Below are positions 8,606 to 17,375 of a stretch of 64,000 nt of DNA, in pieces. Positions within the stretch are counted from its first letter, which is position 1. Every line of letters starts with the position of its first letter. Source of the stretch: Streptomyces sp. CB02009 (GTDB taxonomy: Bacteria; Actinomycetota; Actinomycetes; Streptomycetales; Streptomycetaceae); the NCBI RefSeq assembly GCF_001905825.1, contig NZ_LIVV01000001.1, forward strand, positions 791,536 to 855,535, in the 5' to 3' direction. The position numbers and the translations under genes were made by a program. The notes below the pieces were generated by a model. It ran no database searches. It was not told where the DNA came from and was given only the letters and a program-made list of their open reading frames with translations.

Positions 8606-8697
8606 CCACCGGCCGCGGGGGCGGAGGCCCGGCATTGCCGTCGGTCGGCGTGGGCATGCTGCCGGGGTGGCCGACCGCCCGGACCGAGGAGACCCCC

Positions 8698-9165
8698 ATG
8701 ACCGTCCCCACCCGCATCCGCACCTCCGCGAAGGCCGTCGTCCTCCACGAGGGGTCCGTCCTGCTCACCCGGAACCTCTGGAACGGCAGCGAGTGCCACT
8801 TCCTGCCCGGCGGGGGCCAGGAGACGGGGGAGCTGCTGCCAGACGCCCTCCGCCGCGAGGTCCACGAGGAGACCGGTCTGACCGTGCGGGTCGGCCCGCT
8901 GCTCTGGGTCCTGGAGGGCTGGACGGAGGACCCCGGAGTGCTCAGTTCGGAGAACTTCCACCGGGTCGAGGTCGTCTTCCTCTGCACCGTGGAGGGCAGC
9001 GCCGAACTCGTCGGCGGAACCGAGCAGGACATCGACCAGATCGGCCTCGACTGGGTCCCGCTGGAGAAGATCACCTCCCTCGGGACCCTGTCGCCCCGCT
9101 ACCGCGCCCATATGGCCCCCCTGGTGTCCGGCGCCGTCCCCCGCGCCGCGTACCTGGAGCGCTAG
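8698..9165 (+). CDS. NUDIX hydrolase
   Basis: A 155-residue NUDIX protein. The Nudix box runs from GGGQETGE to REVHEETGL, matching G-x5-E-x7-REU-x-EE-x-GU and supplying the metal-binding glutamates. It would cleave nucleoside diphosphate-linked compounds; substrate unknown. ATG 8698 is chosen because a GAGGAGAC ribosome site lies nine bases upstream; an earlier in-frame ATG at 8656 lacks one. The stop codon overlaps that of the convergent methyltransferase gene. Confidence 0.88.
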   Translation: MTVPTRIRTSAKAVVLHEGSVLLTRNLWNGSECHFLPGGGQETGELLPDALRREVHEETGLTVRVGPLLWVLEGWTEDPGVLSSENFHRVEVVFLCTVEGSAELVGGTEQDIDQIGLDWVPLEKITSLGTLSPRYRAHMAPLVSGAVPRAAYLER

Positions 9166-9932
9166 CGCCGGGCGGTCTCCGGTTTGCGCGCCTCGATCAG
9201 GGTCCGCGCGGAGTGGGCCACGAACGGACCCTCCGTGCGGATCAGCGCGTCGAGCGCGCGCAGCCGGGGCAGCTGGGACTCGACCGTGAAGCCCGGCACG
9301 ATCCAGATCACCTTGCGCAGGAACCACACGACGGCACCGATGTCGTGGAACTCCATCCGCAGCCGCTCGGAGCGGAGATCGACGATCTCCAGACCGGCGG
9401 CGCGCGCCGCCGCGCTCTCGTCGTCGGGGTGCCGGTGCCGGGCCGCCTCCGGCTGGGGCCCCAGGAAGAACTCGACCAGTTCCCAGACGCTGGCGGGCCC
9501 GACGTGCTGGGCGAGATAGGTGCCGCCCGGCAGCAGGACGCGGGCGATCTCCGCCCACCACACGGTGGCGGGGTGGCGGCTGGTGACGAGGTCGAACGCC
9601 GCGTCGGAGAAGGGCAGCGGAGGCTCGTCGGGATCCGCGACGACGACGGCTCCCCTCGGGTGCAGCACCGCGGTGGCCCGGGCGAGGTTGGGGGGCCACG
9701 ACTCGGTGGCCACCATCGTCCGCGGCAGCGTCGGCACACCGGCGAGCACCTCACCGCCGCCCGTCTGGACGTCGAGGCCCGCGGAGGCACGGGCGAGCCG
9801 TTCGCCGAGCACCCGGTGGTAGCCCCAGGAGGGCCGCTGCTCCGTCGCCCGGCCGTCGAGCCAGGAGAAGTCCCAGCCGTCGACGGACGCCTCGGAGGCC
9901 TCCGCGACGAGTTCTTCGAAGGAGGATGTCAT
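9162..9932 (-). CDS. SAM-dependent methyltransferase
   Basis: A 256-residue class I methyltransferase. LDVQTGGGEVLAG replaces the usual E/DxGxGxG SAM loop, DPDEPPLPFSDAAFDLV covers the acidic motif and post-motif II, and ARVLLPGGTYLAQHVG is motif III. The region after residue 150 (WELVEFFLG, MEFHDIGAVVWFLRKV) is typical of actinobacterial methyltransferase-11 proteins of unknown substrate. ATG 9932 has a GGATG-poor leader but starts the conserved FEELVAEA helix; seven extra residues would be added by an upstream in-frame start. It converges on the NUDIX gene with a shared TAG region. Confidence 0.82.
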   Translation of the reverse strand: MTSSFEELVAEASEASVDGWDFSWLDGRATEQRPSWGYHRVLGERLARASAGLDVQTGGGEVLAGVPTLPRTMVATESWPPNLARATAVLHPRGAVVVADPDEPPLPFSDAAFDLVTSRHPATVWWAEIARVLLPGGTYLAQHVGPASVWELVEFFLGPQPEAARHRHPDDESAAARAAGLEIVDLRSERLRMEFHDIGAVVWFLRKVIWIVPGFTVESQLPRLRALDALIRTEGPFVAHSARTLIEARKPETARR

Positions 9933-9968
9933 CCCCTCATCATCACCCGGCACCCCGCCCGGGCCCGG

Positions 9969-12725
9969 TCACCGGCCCGGCGGCCGTGCGGCGGCCGGCG
10001 CCGGTACCTCACGGTCCGCGTCCCACCCGTCCACCACTGCCGGGAGTTCGACACGGGACCGGATGCCCAGCCGGGCGAAGACGCCGCGGAGATGGTGGTC
10101 CACGGTGCGGGGGCTGAGGGAGAGATGGTCGGCGACCTCCTGGTTGGTGGCTCCGCCCGCGACGAGGCGGGCGATGCGCTGCTGCTGCGGGGTCAGCTCG
10201 CGCAGCGCCGCCGGGTCCGTCGCCCCGCCCGACGCGCCTCCCGTCGCACGGAGTTCGGAGCGCGCGTGCTCCGCCCAGCCCTCGGCGGCGGCCCGCTCGA
10301 AGGTGACGAGGGCGTCGCGCAGCGGACCCCGTGCGTCGCCGGGCCGTCGGCGGCGCCTCAGCCAGGTCCCGTACGCGAGCAGGGTGCGGGCCCGCTCGAA
10401 GTCGTTCCCGCAGCCGTCGTGGCGACGCACCGCCTCACGGAACCAGTACGCCGACGCCTCGCCCTCCGCCAGCAGGGCCCGGCAGCGTGCCGACTGCGCC
10501 GGCGCGGGGCCGTCGACGCCCAGCGCGGCCCAGGCCGCGTACTCCTCGGCCGCGTCCCGGGCCTCCGCTTCCCGGCCGGCCGCGACCGCGGTCTCCACGA
10601 AGCAGGGGACCACCAGCATGCGCAGCGCGAAGTGACCGCCCCGGGGGCCCGGCCGGACCAGCGGCACGAGCCGCGCGGCGGCCTGGGCGGCCAGCCCCCG
10701 GCCCCGTTCGGCCCGCGCCAGCGCCCACTCCGCGAGCGTCGCGGCCTGCACGAGCCCGTGCGCTCCCGCCGTCGCGAGCGCCCGCCCGGCGTGCTCCGCC
10801 ACCAGGCTCCCGTCGCCCTTCACCGAGGCCACCAGGGCCAGTACGGCGTGCTGGTGGGCCGCCACGTTGTGCTGGCCCGTCGACTCGGCCGACCGCAGCC
10901 CCTCCCGCGCCGCGAGCGCGGCCCGGCCGTACCGGCCGGCCCGCAGCTCGGCGTAGGCGAGCTGTTCGAGCGCGTGGGGGAGCAGGGCGGTGCGGTGCTC
11001 CGCCCGCGCCCGGACCAGCGCGCGGGCGTGGATCCGGGCCGCCGCCGCGGTGTCGCCGAGGACGAGGGCGGCGGCCCCGGCCCGAAGGAGCAACCGGGGA
11101 TCGTCCGCGCCGCCGTCCCCCGCCACCACCCGCACCAGTGCCGTCCGCGCGTCGTCCAGTCGTACGGTCAACGCGGCGCGCAGCCCGTCGGCGAAGTCGC
11201 GCTCCAGGCCCCGCACGTCCTCCCCGCCGCCCAGGGCGGCCAGGCACGCCTCCACGTCGCCGCCCGCCCAGGCCGCCTCCATCGCCAGGAACCGGGCGTC
11301 GGACGCCTCCACCGGCGCCCGCCCCCGCAGCAGTTCCGCCGCCTGGAGCAGCGCCTCATGGGCGTCCATGACCGGGCCGCCCGCCAGCGCCGCGAGCCCC
11401 CGGACCAGCTGGGCACGGCCCCGGGCGACCGGCGAGAGCGCGCGCACGGCGGCGGGCGGCCCCAGCCGGTCGGCACGATGGCCCTCACCCCGCGCGAGCG
11501 CCGCACCCGCCGCCCGGCGGTCCGCCGAGGGCGCCGCGCCCGAGGCCGGGCCGTCCACCGGCACCGCCTCCGCGCCGCCCTCGGAACCGCCGGGGGCGCG
11601 GGTCCCGCCCCGCCAGGGCTGCCGGGCCGAGGCGAGCGCGGCCCGCCCCAGGAAGGGGTCCTCGAAGCCGACCGCCCCGCCCCCGCGGCGCAGCAGCAGC
11701 CCGTCCGCGACCAGCCCCTCCAGCGCCCCGGCCGGGGCACGCGCCCCGCGCGCCGAACCGCCGCTGCCACCGCCCCCGTACGCCGCCCCACCGGGAGCCG
11801 AACGCCCACTGCCACCGCCCCCGCGCACCGCCCCACCGGGCGTCGAACCGCCCCCGCCATCGACCCCGTACGCCGCCGTGCCCGCCCCGGCCCCCGCGCG
11901 GCCCGCCAGGGCCACCACGGCGACCGTGGCGAGCCGCCGGCGGGAGGCCGCGGGCAGGCGCTCCAGGAGTCCTCCGTACACCTCGGCCAGGACCGAGTCG
12001 TCGACCGCAGGCCGCGGCAGCGGCAGGACGCCCGCGAGCTGAGGCGCGGTCAGCCGCCGTACCGCCGCGGCCAGGACGCCGGGATGGCCGGCCGCCTCGT
12101 CGAGCAGCCGCTCCCCGACCGGCGGCGCGGGCGCTGCCTCCGGGCACAGGTCACCGAGCATCGCCCGCGCCCCCGGCACGGTCAGCCGGCCGAGCCGCAC
12201 CGTCTCCGCTCCCGGCACCTCGGGGAGCCGGTGATGACGCGCGGCCGACACCAGCCATCCCACCCGGCCCGGCCTCCGCGTGCCCGTCTCCTGCCAGGCC
12301 GCGGCGAGGGCGGCCCGTGAATGCGCGTCCCACAGGTGGAGGTCGTCGACACAGATCAGTACCGCTTCCCGCTCGACGGCGAGGGCGGTCACGGCCCGGG
12401 CGAGCCCGCCCTCGCCCCGCGCGAGCCGCAGCGCCCGGCGGCCGGCCGCCGGGGTGGGGGCGAGCTCCGCGAACAGCGCCCGTGCCGCGCTCCAGGGGCC
12501 CCGGTGGTGGGGTGCGCCGACGCGGTGGGCCGTACCGGGAAAGTCGTGCGCCGCCCGGCGGAGGAGGGCGGTGCGCCCCTCGCCGGGGTTGCCGGTGACG
12601 AACAGGACGCCGCCGTGTCCGGACGCCACGCGGGCCGACAGGCGGGCCACGGCGGCGAGTTCGGCCGCGCGGTCGTAGAGCCGAGGGCCGCCGGCGGGGT
12701 GCGTCGCTCCGCTCACGGAGGTCAC
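9969..12725 (-). CDS. Large LuxR family transcriptional regulator with AAA ATPase domain
   Basis: A 918-residue regulator of the LAL (MalT-like) class. Near the N-terminus a P-loop variant GNPGEGRT is followed by Walker B ICVDDLHLWD. The middle is an Ala-rich helical repeat region (TPR-like). The C-terminal about 65 residues hold the LuxR HTH (ELTPQQQRIARLV, TNQEVADHLSLSPRTVDHHL). Such proteins activate secondary-metabolism or catabolic genes after ATP and ligand binding. An insertion at about residues 300-345 is made of Gly/Ser repeats. The GTG at 12725 is favoured; GTG 12716 and GTG 12809 are alternatives, none with a strong ribosome site. Confidence 0.85.
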   Translation of the reverse strand: MTSVSGATHPAGGPRLYDRAAELAAVARLSARVASGHGGVLFVTGNPGEGRTALLRRAAHDFPGTAHRVGAPHHRGPWSAARALFAELAPTPAAGRRALRLARGEGGLARAVTALAVEREAVLICVDDLHLWDAHSRAALAAAWQETGTRRPGRVGWLVSAARHHRLPEVPGAETVRLGRLTVPGARAMLGDLCPEAAPAPPVGERLLDEAAGHPGVLAAAVRRLTAPQLAGVLPLPRPAVDDSVLAEVYGGLLERLPAASRRRLATVAVVALAGRAGAGAGTAAYGVDGGGGSTPGGAVRGGGGSGRSAPGGAAYGGGGSGGSARGARAPAGALEGLVADGLLLRRGGGAVGFEDPFLGRAALASARQPWRGGTRAPGGSEGGAEAVPVDGPASGAAPSADRRAAGAALARGEGHRADRLGPPAAVRALSPVARGRAQLVRGLAALAGGPVMDAHEALLQAAELLRGRAPVEASDARFLAMEAAWAGGDVEACLAALGGGEDVRGLERDFADGLRAALTVRLDDARTALVRVVAGDGGADDPRLLLRAGAAALVLGDTAAAARIHARALVRARAEHRTALLPHALEQLAYAELRAGRYGRAALAAREGLRSAESTGQHNVAAHQHAVLALVASVKGDGSLVAEHAGRALATAGAHGLVQAATLAEWALARAERGRGLAAQAAARLVPLVRPGPRGGHFALRMLVVPCFVETAVAAGREAEARDAAEEYAAWAALGVDGPAPAQSARCRALLAEGEASAYWFREAVRRHDGCGNDFERARTLLAYGTWLRRRRRPGDARGPLRDALVTFERAAAEGWAEHARSELRATGGASGGATDPAALRELTPQQQRIARLVAGGATNQEVADHLSLSPRTVDHHLRGVFARLGIRSRVELPAVVDGWDADREVPAPAAARPPGR

Positions 12726-12815
12726 GTTACCGAGCCGTACGGTACGGCGGAAGGCGCCCGGTCCTGGGCACTGGCCCAGAACCGGGAGCCGGGCTCTGTG
12801 ACGGTGCACAGAGCG

Positions 12816-13727
12816 TCAGGAACCGAGCGGGCAGGTGCCCCGGTACTCGTCGATCGTCAGACTCGGCCGCGGCAGCGGGCACAGGAACTGGTCGTAGCGG
12901 GTGTCGTCGTCGACGAACCGCTTGAGCCAGGAGAGGCTGTACTTCGCGATCGTCGTGTTCGACGAGTTCGGGGTGAAGTGCGTGGCCCCGTTGAGTTCCA
13001 GGTACGCCTTGTCGAGGGAGCCGGGCAGGCTCTCGTAGAACGGCTCGGAGTGGGTGGCCACGGGGGCGATGGTGTCGCCGTCCGCACCGATGACGAGCGT
13101 GGGCGTGGTGATCTCGGGCCAGGTCTTGTCCGTGTTCCACGCGGTGAGGGGGACGGCTGCCCTGAGCGACGGACGGCTCTTTGCGGCTTCGAGGGTGCCT
13201 CCGCCACCCATCGAGTGCCCCATCACACCGAGCCGGCCGGCGTCGACGCGCCCCCGCACGGCGCTTCGCTGGGTGAGGTAGTCGAGCGCGGCGAGGAGCT
13301 GCCGCCCCCGGCTGTCGGGCTGGTCGACCGTGGTCAGGGTGTCGATGGTGAACACCACGAAGCCCTGCGAGGCCAGCCTCGGCCCGAGCCACGCGACCGA
13401 GGACTGGTAGGCCGTGAACCCCGGCGAGATCACCACCGCGCCGAACGTGCCGTCACTCGTGGACGTCGGGTAGTAGATCGTTCCGCCCCCGAAACCGCTG
13501 ACGGCGAGCGAGGAGACGGCCGTCTCGCCGACGGCGTACGGGCCGCGCAGCGCCTCGACGCTCGACGGGGTGGGCGCGGGGCCGCGCTCGTACGGGTTGT
13601 CCGCGGCAGCAGCCGCGCTCGCGGAGTCGGAGGCGGCAGCGGAGGCGGAGCCGGCGGCCTGGGCGCCGGGGGCGAGCAGCAGGGTCAGACAGGCGGCGGC
13701 CATGGCCGCGCCGAGGTGTCGTGTCAC
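12816..13727 (-). CDS. Secreted lipase/polyester hydrolase (cutinase-like)
   Basis: A 303-residue secreted alpha/beta hydrolase very similar to Streptomyces exfoliatus lipase and Thermobifida cutinases. A signal peptide ([15 protein letters not shown]) and an Ala/Ser-rich stretch precede the mature start NPYERGP (about residue 44). The triad is Ser172 (GHSMGG), Asp218 (GADGDT) and His250 (ATHFTPN). The oxyanion-hole loop SPGFTAYQ and the C-terminal Cys pair (FLCPLP ... GTC) that forms a disulfide are present. It should hydrolyse triacylglycerols and possibly polyesters such as PET or PLA outside the cell. GTG 13727 has a GAGAGGACGA site. Confidence 0.93.
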   Translation of the reverse strand: MTRHLGAAMAAACLTLLLAPGAQAAGSASAAASDSASAAAAADNPYERGPAPTPSSVEALRGPYAVGETAVSSLAVSGFGGGTIYYPTSTSDGTFGAVVISPGFTAYQSSVAWLGPRLASQGFVVFTIDTLTTVDQPDSRGRQLLAALDYLTQRSAVRGRVDAGRLGVMGHSMGGGGTLEAAKSRPSLRAAVPLTAWNTDKTWPEITTPTLVIGADGDTIAPVATHSEPFYESLPGSLDKAYLELNGATHFTPNSSNTTIAKYSLSWLKRFVDDDTRYDQFLCPLPRPSLTIDEYRGTCPLGS

Positions 13728-13855
13728 GACGGAGTCGTCCTCTCGTGTCGTGGGGTGGCGGCCGCCCGGGCGTCCGGGCGGCGGCCACGCCGTGAACTGG
13801 CCCGGCCACTGTCCGGCCGCCACGTCCCACGGGCATCGGCGGAATCGCCGGTCTT

Positions 13856-13930
13856 CTCCGGGAGATACGACTCCGGGAGATACGACTCCGGGAGATACGG
13901 CTCCGAGAGATACGGCTCCGAGAGGTACGG
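13856..13930. repeat. Five tandem 15-bp units
   Basis: Five consecutive units of CTCCGGGAGATACGA occupy 13856-13930. Units 3-5 carry substitutions (last base G, GGG to GAG, AGAT to AGGT), and a partial sixth unit begins at 13931. The array fills much of the gap between the aldehyde dehydrogenase stop and the lipase start, so it lies in the lipase upstream region. Confidence 0.9.
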
Positions 13931-13971
13931 CTCCTACGGGGTGTCGTGCCGATCGGGCCGGTCGCGCGGCG

Positions 13972-15369
13972 TCATCGGGTCGACGTCCCCGGGATCCGGC
14001 GTCCGACCCGGACCGTGACCGTCTTGGGCCGCTGGTACTCCTGGAGGGCCAGCGTGCTCAGGTCGGTGCCGTGCCCGGAGGCACCGCGGCCGCCGTGCGG
14101 GAGCTCCGCCGTCTGCACGAGGTGGCAGTTGACCCAGGTCTCGCCCGCGTCCAGCGCGGCCGCCAGCTCCAGGCCGGTCGTCAGGTCGGAGGTCCACACG
14201 CTCGCGGCCAGGGCCTGCGGGACGCCGTTGGCCAGGGCGAGCGCGGCCTCCACCCCGTCGGTCCGCTGCACGGTGAGGAGCGGGCCGAACACCTCCTCGA
14301 CGACCGCCGGGTCGTCGTCCGGGAGGTCGGCGAGCACCCGCGCCGGGCGCCAGTGCCCCGCCTCCTCACCCGGTGCCGGCGCGATGTCCGCGACGATGTC
14401 CCGCTTGGCGTCGGACGCGGCGACCAACCGGTCGTAACGCTCTGCCTGGTCGGTGTTGTTGAGCGGGCCGAAGTCCCGCCCCGCCACCCGGGCGGCCATC
14501 GCCGCCGTCAGTCCGGCGACGGCGGCCTCGTAGTTCTCCGGCAGGGTGATGACCCGCGCCGGAGCGGCGCAGCTCTGCCCCGCGTTGTACGTGGCCGCGT
14601 CGGCCAGCGACTCCCAGGTGTCGGCGGGCGCGTCCGGGAGGACGATCGCCGGGGCGTTGCCGCCCAGCTCCAGACTCACCCGCCGCGTCCCCGCGCGGAC
14701 CGCCACGTCCTCCCCGGCCCGGCCGCTGCCCGTGAACGCCACCATGTCCACCGCCGCCCCGACGAGCAGCCTGCCCGTCTCCCGGTCGCCGGGGAGATGC
14801 GCGAGGACCCCCGGGCCCAGGGCGAGCCCGGCGTGCTCCGCGAGGAGATCCAGGCTGTCCGGAGTCGTCTCGGCCGGCTTCGCCACCACCGTGTTCCCGG
14901 CCGCCAGGGCCGGTGCACACCGCCAGGCCGCCATGAGCAGCGGATAGTTCCACGGCACGACCACCCCCACCACACCGACGGGCTCCCAGCGCACCCAGCT
15001 CTCGTGGCCCGCCACCAGCAGGCCCGCCGCCGGTGCCGTACGGGTCCTGGCCGCCGTCGCGAAGAAACGGAACAGGTCCGCGACCTGCTCGATCTCGCCG
15101 GCCGTCTCCGACTCCGGCTTGCCCGTCCCGGCCGCCTCGCGGACCGCGTACTCCGCCGCGTGCTCCTCGACCAGACCCGCGAGCCGGTCGAGGCGCCGGC
15201 CCCGCTCCTTGGGCGTCAGGGCATTCCAGCCGGGCAGGGCGGCACGCGCGCCGGCCACGGCGGCCCGTACCTCGGGCAGCCGGGACAGCACCGCCGTGCC
15301 CCGCGGCGCCCCGGTACGCGGGTCGGTCAGTTCGGTCACGGCGGGGGAGCCGGTTGCGTCGCTGGTCAT
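13972..15369 (-). CDS. Aldehyde dehydrogenase family protein
   Basis: A 465-residue NAD(P)-dependent aldehyde dehydrogenase. [17 protein letters not shown] and NTVVAKPAE form the cofactor pocket, SLELGGNAP carries the general base Glu, and [11 protein letters not shown] carries the nucleophilic Cys. EEVFGPLL is also typical. It is nearest in character to aminobutyraldehyde/betaine aldehyde dehydrogenases. The catalytic core lacks the usual F/Y-TGST form (it has [11 protein letters not shown]). ATG 15369 follows AGAGG. It lies 33 bp downstream of the asparagine-synthetase-like gene on the same strand and is probably co-transcribed with it. Confidence 0.9.
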   Translation of the reverse strand: MTSDATGSPAVTELTDPRTGAPRGTAVLSRLPEVRAAVAGARAALPGWNALTPKERGRRLDRLAGLVEEHAAEYAVREAAGTGKPESETAGEIEQVADLFRFFATAARTRTAPAAGLLVAGHESWVRWEPVGVVGVVVPWNYPLLMAAWRCAPALAAGNTVVAKPAETTPDSLDLLAEHAGLALGPGVLAHLPGDRETGRLLVGAAVDMVAFTGSGRAGEDVAVRAGTRRVSLELGGNAPAIVLPDAPADTWESLADAATYNAGQSCAAPARVITLPENYEAAVAGLTAAMAARVAGRDFGPLNNTDQAERYDRLVAASDAKRDIVADIAPAPGEEAGHWRPARVLADLPDDDPAVVEEVFGPLLTVQRTDGVEAALALANGVPQALAASVWTSDLTTGLELAAALDAGETWVNCHLVQTAELPHGGRGASGHGTDLSTLALQEYQRPKTVTVRVGRRIPGTSTR

Positions 15370-15402
15370 GCGGGGCCTCTCGTCCATCGGGGTGGTGCGG
15401 GT

Positions 15403-17178
15403 TCACACGTCGTACGACCTCAGCCAGAGCTCCAGGGTGAGCACCAGCCACAACTTGCCGCCCTGCCGGGGCAGCAGCGCGCCCTCGCCCCGCAGCCAGG
15501 ACCGGACCGTCTCCGGGCGGAACAGGCCGCGCCGCAGCGACCTGGGCCCCAGGAGGAGGTCCTGGCCGAGGTCGCGGAGCGGGCCCGTCAGCCACTGCTG
15601 GACCGGGACCCGCATCCCGCTCTTGGGGCGATCGACCACCGTGCCGGGCAGCAGGTCGCGTACCGCCTCCTTGAGGATCCACTTCTCCGCCGTGCCACGG
15701 AGCTTGAGGGACGGCGGGGTCGCGAAGGCGTGGTCGACGACCGACCGGTCGAAGAGCGGCGAACGGCCCTCCACCCCCTGCGAGGACGTCAGCCGCTCCA
15801 CCTTGGTGAGGATGTGGTGGGCGCCCTTGGTCCGCAGGTTGCAGTGGAGCAGCTGGTTGAGGAAGTGCCCCATCCGGTACGGGCTGCCGCCGGCGGCCGT
15901 CAGATACGGTGCCACGTGCCGCTCCAGGGGCGGGGCGTCCCGCAGGGCCTCCAGCGCCGACGCCGTCAGCAGCTCCGGCAGGTCCGTCCAGCACTTGCGG
16001 TACGAGCGGAGGTACGCGGTCGCCCGGTCCTCGTCCCAGGGCGCGCCCGGAGTCCGGTGCATCTCCTGGACCAGCATGGGCAGGTTCTTCGGTCCCCCGA
16101 AGACGGGGTCCCCGCCCTCGCCGTTGAGGACCACGGAGGCTCCGTCGGCGGCCACGGCCTCGGCGAGCATCAGGTTCGGCACGGTCAGCGGATCGCCGAC
16201 GGGGCTGTCGAGCAGCGCGGCCGCCTCGGCGAGACGGGCGGCCACGGCAGCGCCCGAGACGTTCAGGACCCGGTGGCGCGTGCGGCAGTGCGCGGCCACC
16301 AGACCCGAGTAGCCCAGCTCGTTCGGCAGGTCGTCGCCGAAGCTGATCGAGTAGGTGTGCACCGGGTGGCTGTGCAGCTTCGCCGCGAGGGCCGTGACCA
16401 GGGAGCTGTCGATCCCGCCGGAGAGCAGCACGGCGGCCGGCTCGGCGGCGGGCAGCCTGCTCGCCGTCGCCTGCTCCAACAGGCCGCGCAGCGCGAGGAC
16501 ATGGCCGCGCGGGTCCTCCGGCCGAGGGTCCTCGACGCGCTCCCGGGGCTCCCAGTGCACGGTCTCGGTGGACGTCCCGTCCCGGTGCAGCCGGAGCACC
16601 CGGCCGGGCAGCACCTCCCGCACACCGGTCAGCAGGGTCTCCTCACCGGGCAGATAGGCGAAGGTGAGGAAGGAGCGGACCGCGGACAGGTTCATCGAGG
16701 TGCCGAGCGCGGGCCAGCGGCGCAGCGTGCGCAGCGAGGTGGAGGCCGCCCAGGCGGCGTCGGCCCGCGCGTAGAACAGGGTGCGGGCACCGACGTGGTC
16801 ACGGATCAGGACCAGGTCGGGGCCGTCGAGCACGGCGAGCACGAACATCCCCTCGGCCAGCGCCACCCCCGCGTCCCCGAGCAGCGCCCAGCAGTGGAGC
16901 AGCAGTTCGCCGTCCGCGCAGTCGGACGGCGGGGGAGCGGCCCGCTCCGCGAGCGCGGCGAGGAGCACCGCGCGGTTGTGCAGGGTGACCTCGCCCACGG
17001 CCGTCCGCCCGTGCGCGGTGAACGGACCCTGGGCGCGGCCGTGTTCACCGGACAGCAGCGACAGCTCGGCGCCGGGGACCTTGACCGGGACATGGCCGGG
17101 GCCGAGGGCGCCCATCGCGTCGAGATGGCCGCGTGCCTGCCCGGTGGTGGCGGCCAGACAGGCGCTCAGACGTGCCAC
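15403..17178 (-). CDS. Asparagine synthetase-like ligase without glutaminase cysteine
   Basis: A 591-residue protein. Residues about 1-190 resemble the class II glutamine amidotransferase fold, and residues 230-590 are an asparagine synthase domain with the pyrophosphatase loop LLSGGIDSS. Later NGEGGDPVFGG and VEGRSPLFDR match AsnB. The protein begins VARLSACLA, so the Cys that must follow Met1 in true AsnB is absent. No alternative start gives Met-Cys-Gly. It could use free ammonia, or catalyse amide formation like beta-lactam synthetase or lasso cyclases. The GTG start is fixed by GAAGGAG six bases upstream. It is the sixth gene of a minus-strand cluster. Confidence 0.85.
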   Translation of the reverse strand: MARLSACLAATTGQARGHLDAMGALGPGHVPVKVPGAELSLLSGEHGRAQGPFTAHGRTAVGEVTLHNRAVLLAALAERAAPPPSDCADGELLLHCWALLGDAGVALAEGMFVLAVLDGPDLVLIRDHVGARTLFYARADAAWAASTSLRTLRRWPALGTSMNLSAVRSFLTFAYLPGEETLLTGVREVLPGRVLRLHRDGTSTETVHWEPRERVEDPRPEDPRGHVLALRGLLEQATASRLPAAEPAAVLLSGGIDSSLVTALAAKLHSHPVHTYSISFGDDLPNELGYSGLVAAHCRTRHRVLNVSGAAVAARLAEAAALLDSPVGDPLTVPNLMLAEAVAADGASVVLNGEGGDPVFGGPKNLPMLVQEMHRTPGAPWDEDRATAYLRSYRKCWTDLPELLTASALEALRDAPPLERHVAPYLTAAGGSPYRMGHFLNQLLHCNLRTKGAHHILTKVERLTSSQGVEGRSPLFDRSVVDHAFATPPSLKLRGTAEKWILKEAVRDLLPGTVVDRPKSGMRVPVQQWLTGPLRDLGQDLLLGPRSLRRGLFRPETVRSWLRGEGALLPRQGGKLWLVLTLELWLRSYDV

Positions 17179-17252
17179 GAACTGCTCCTTCTCCTGGTGT
17201 TGCCGGTCGTGCTGCGGTGCGGGGTGCCGCCGGTCGGGCAGCGGCGCGGGTG

Positions 17253-17349
17253 GTGCCGGTCGTGCCTGGGCCTGGGTGGTGCCGGTTGTGCCGGGGCCTG
17301 GGTGGTGCCGGTTGTGCCGGGGCCTGGGTGGTGCCGGTTGTGCCGGGGC
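17253..17349. repeat. 3.7 copies of a 26-bp tandem repeat
   Basis: A 26-bp unit beginning GTGCCGGTTGTGCCGG and ending GCCTGGGTG is repeated at 17253-17278 (two mismatches), 17279-17304, 17305-17330 and partly 17331-17349. The array lies between the asparagine-synthetase-like gene and the membrane-protein gene. It would be transcribed within the operon as an untranslated spacer. Confidence 0.92.
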
Positions 17350-17375
17350 GCGGGTCGGGGGTCGTGGGGCGCGCC

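Noticed and set aside
8595..12320. Very long plus-strand frame (1241 codons)
   Set aside because: It is antisense to the methyltransferase and LuxR-type genes, rich in Arg/Pro/Gly without domains, as expected for the shadow frame in 70%+ GC DNA.
9969..12809. GTG 12809 as start of the LuxR-type regulator
   Set aside because: It would begin 7 bp from the lipase stop with basic, unconserved residues; GTG 12725 is closer to the conserved start, though not certain.
13856..13930. CRISPR or att site
   Set aside because: 15-bp units are contiguous and no integrase is present.
17253..17349. CRISPR array
   Set aside because: Units are directly adjacent without spacers; no cas genes in the window.
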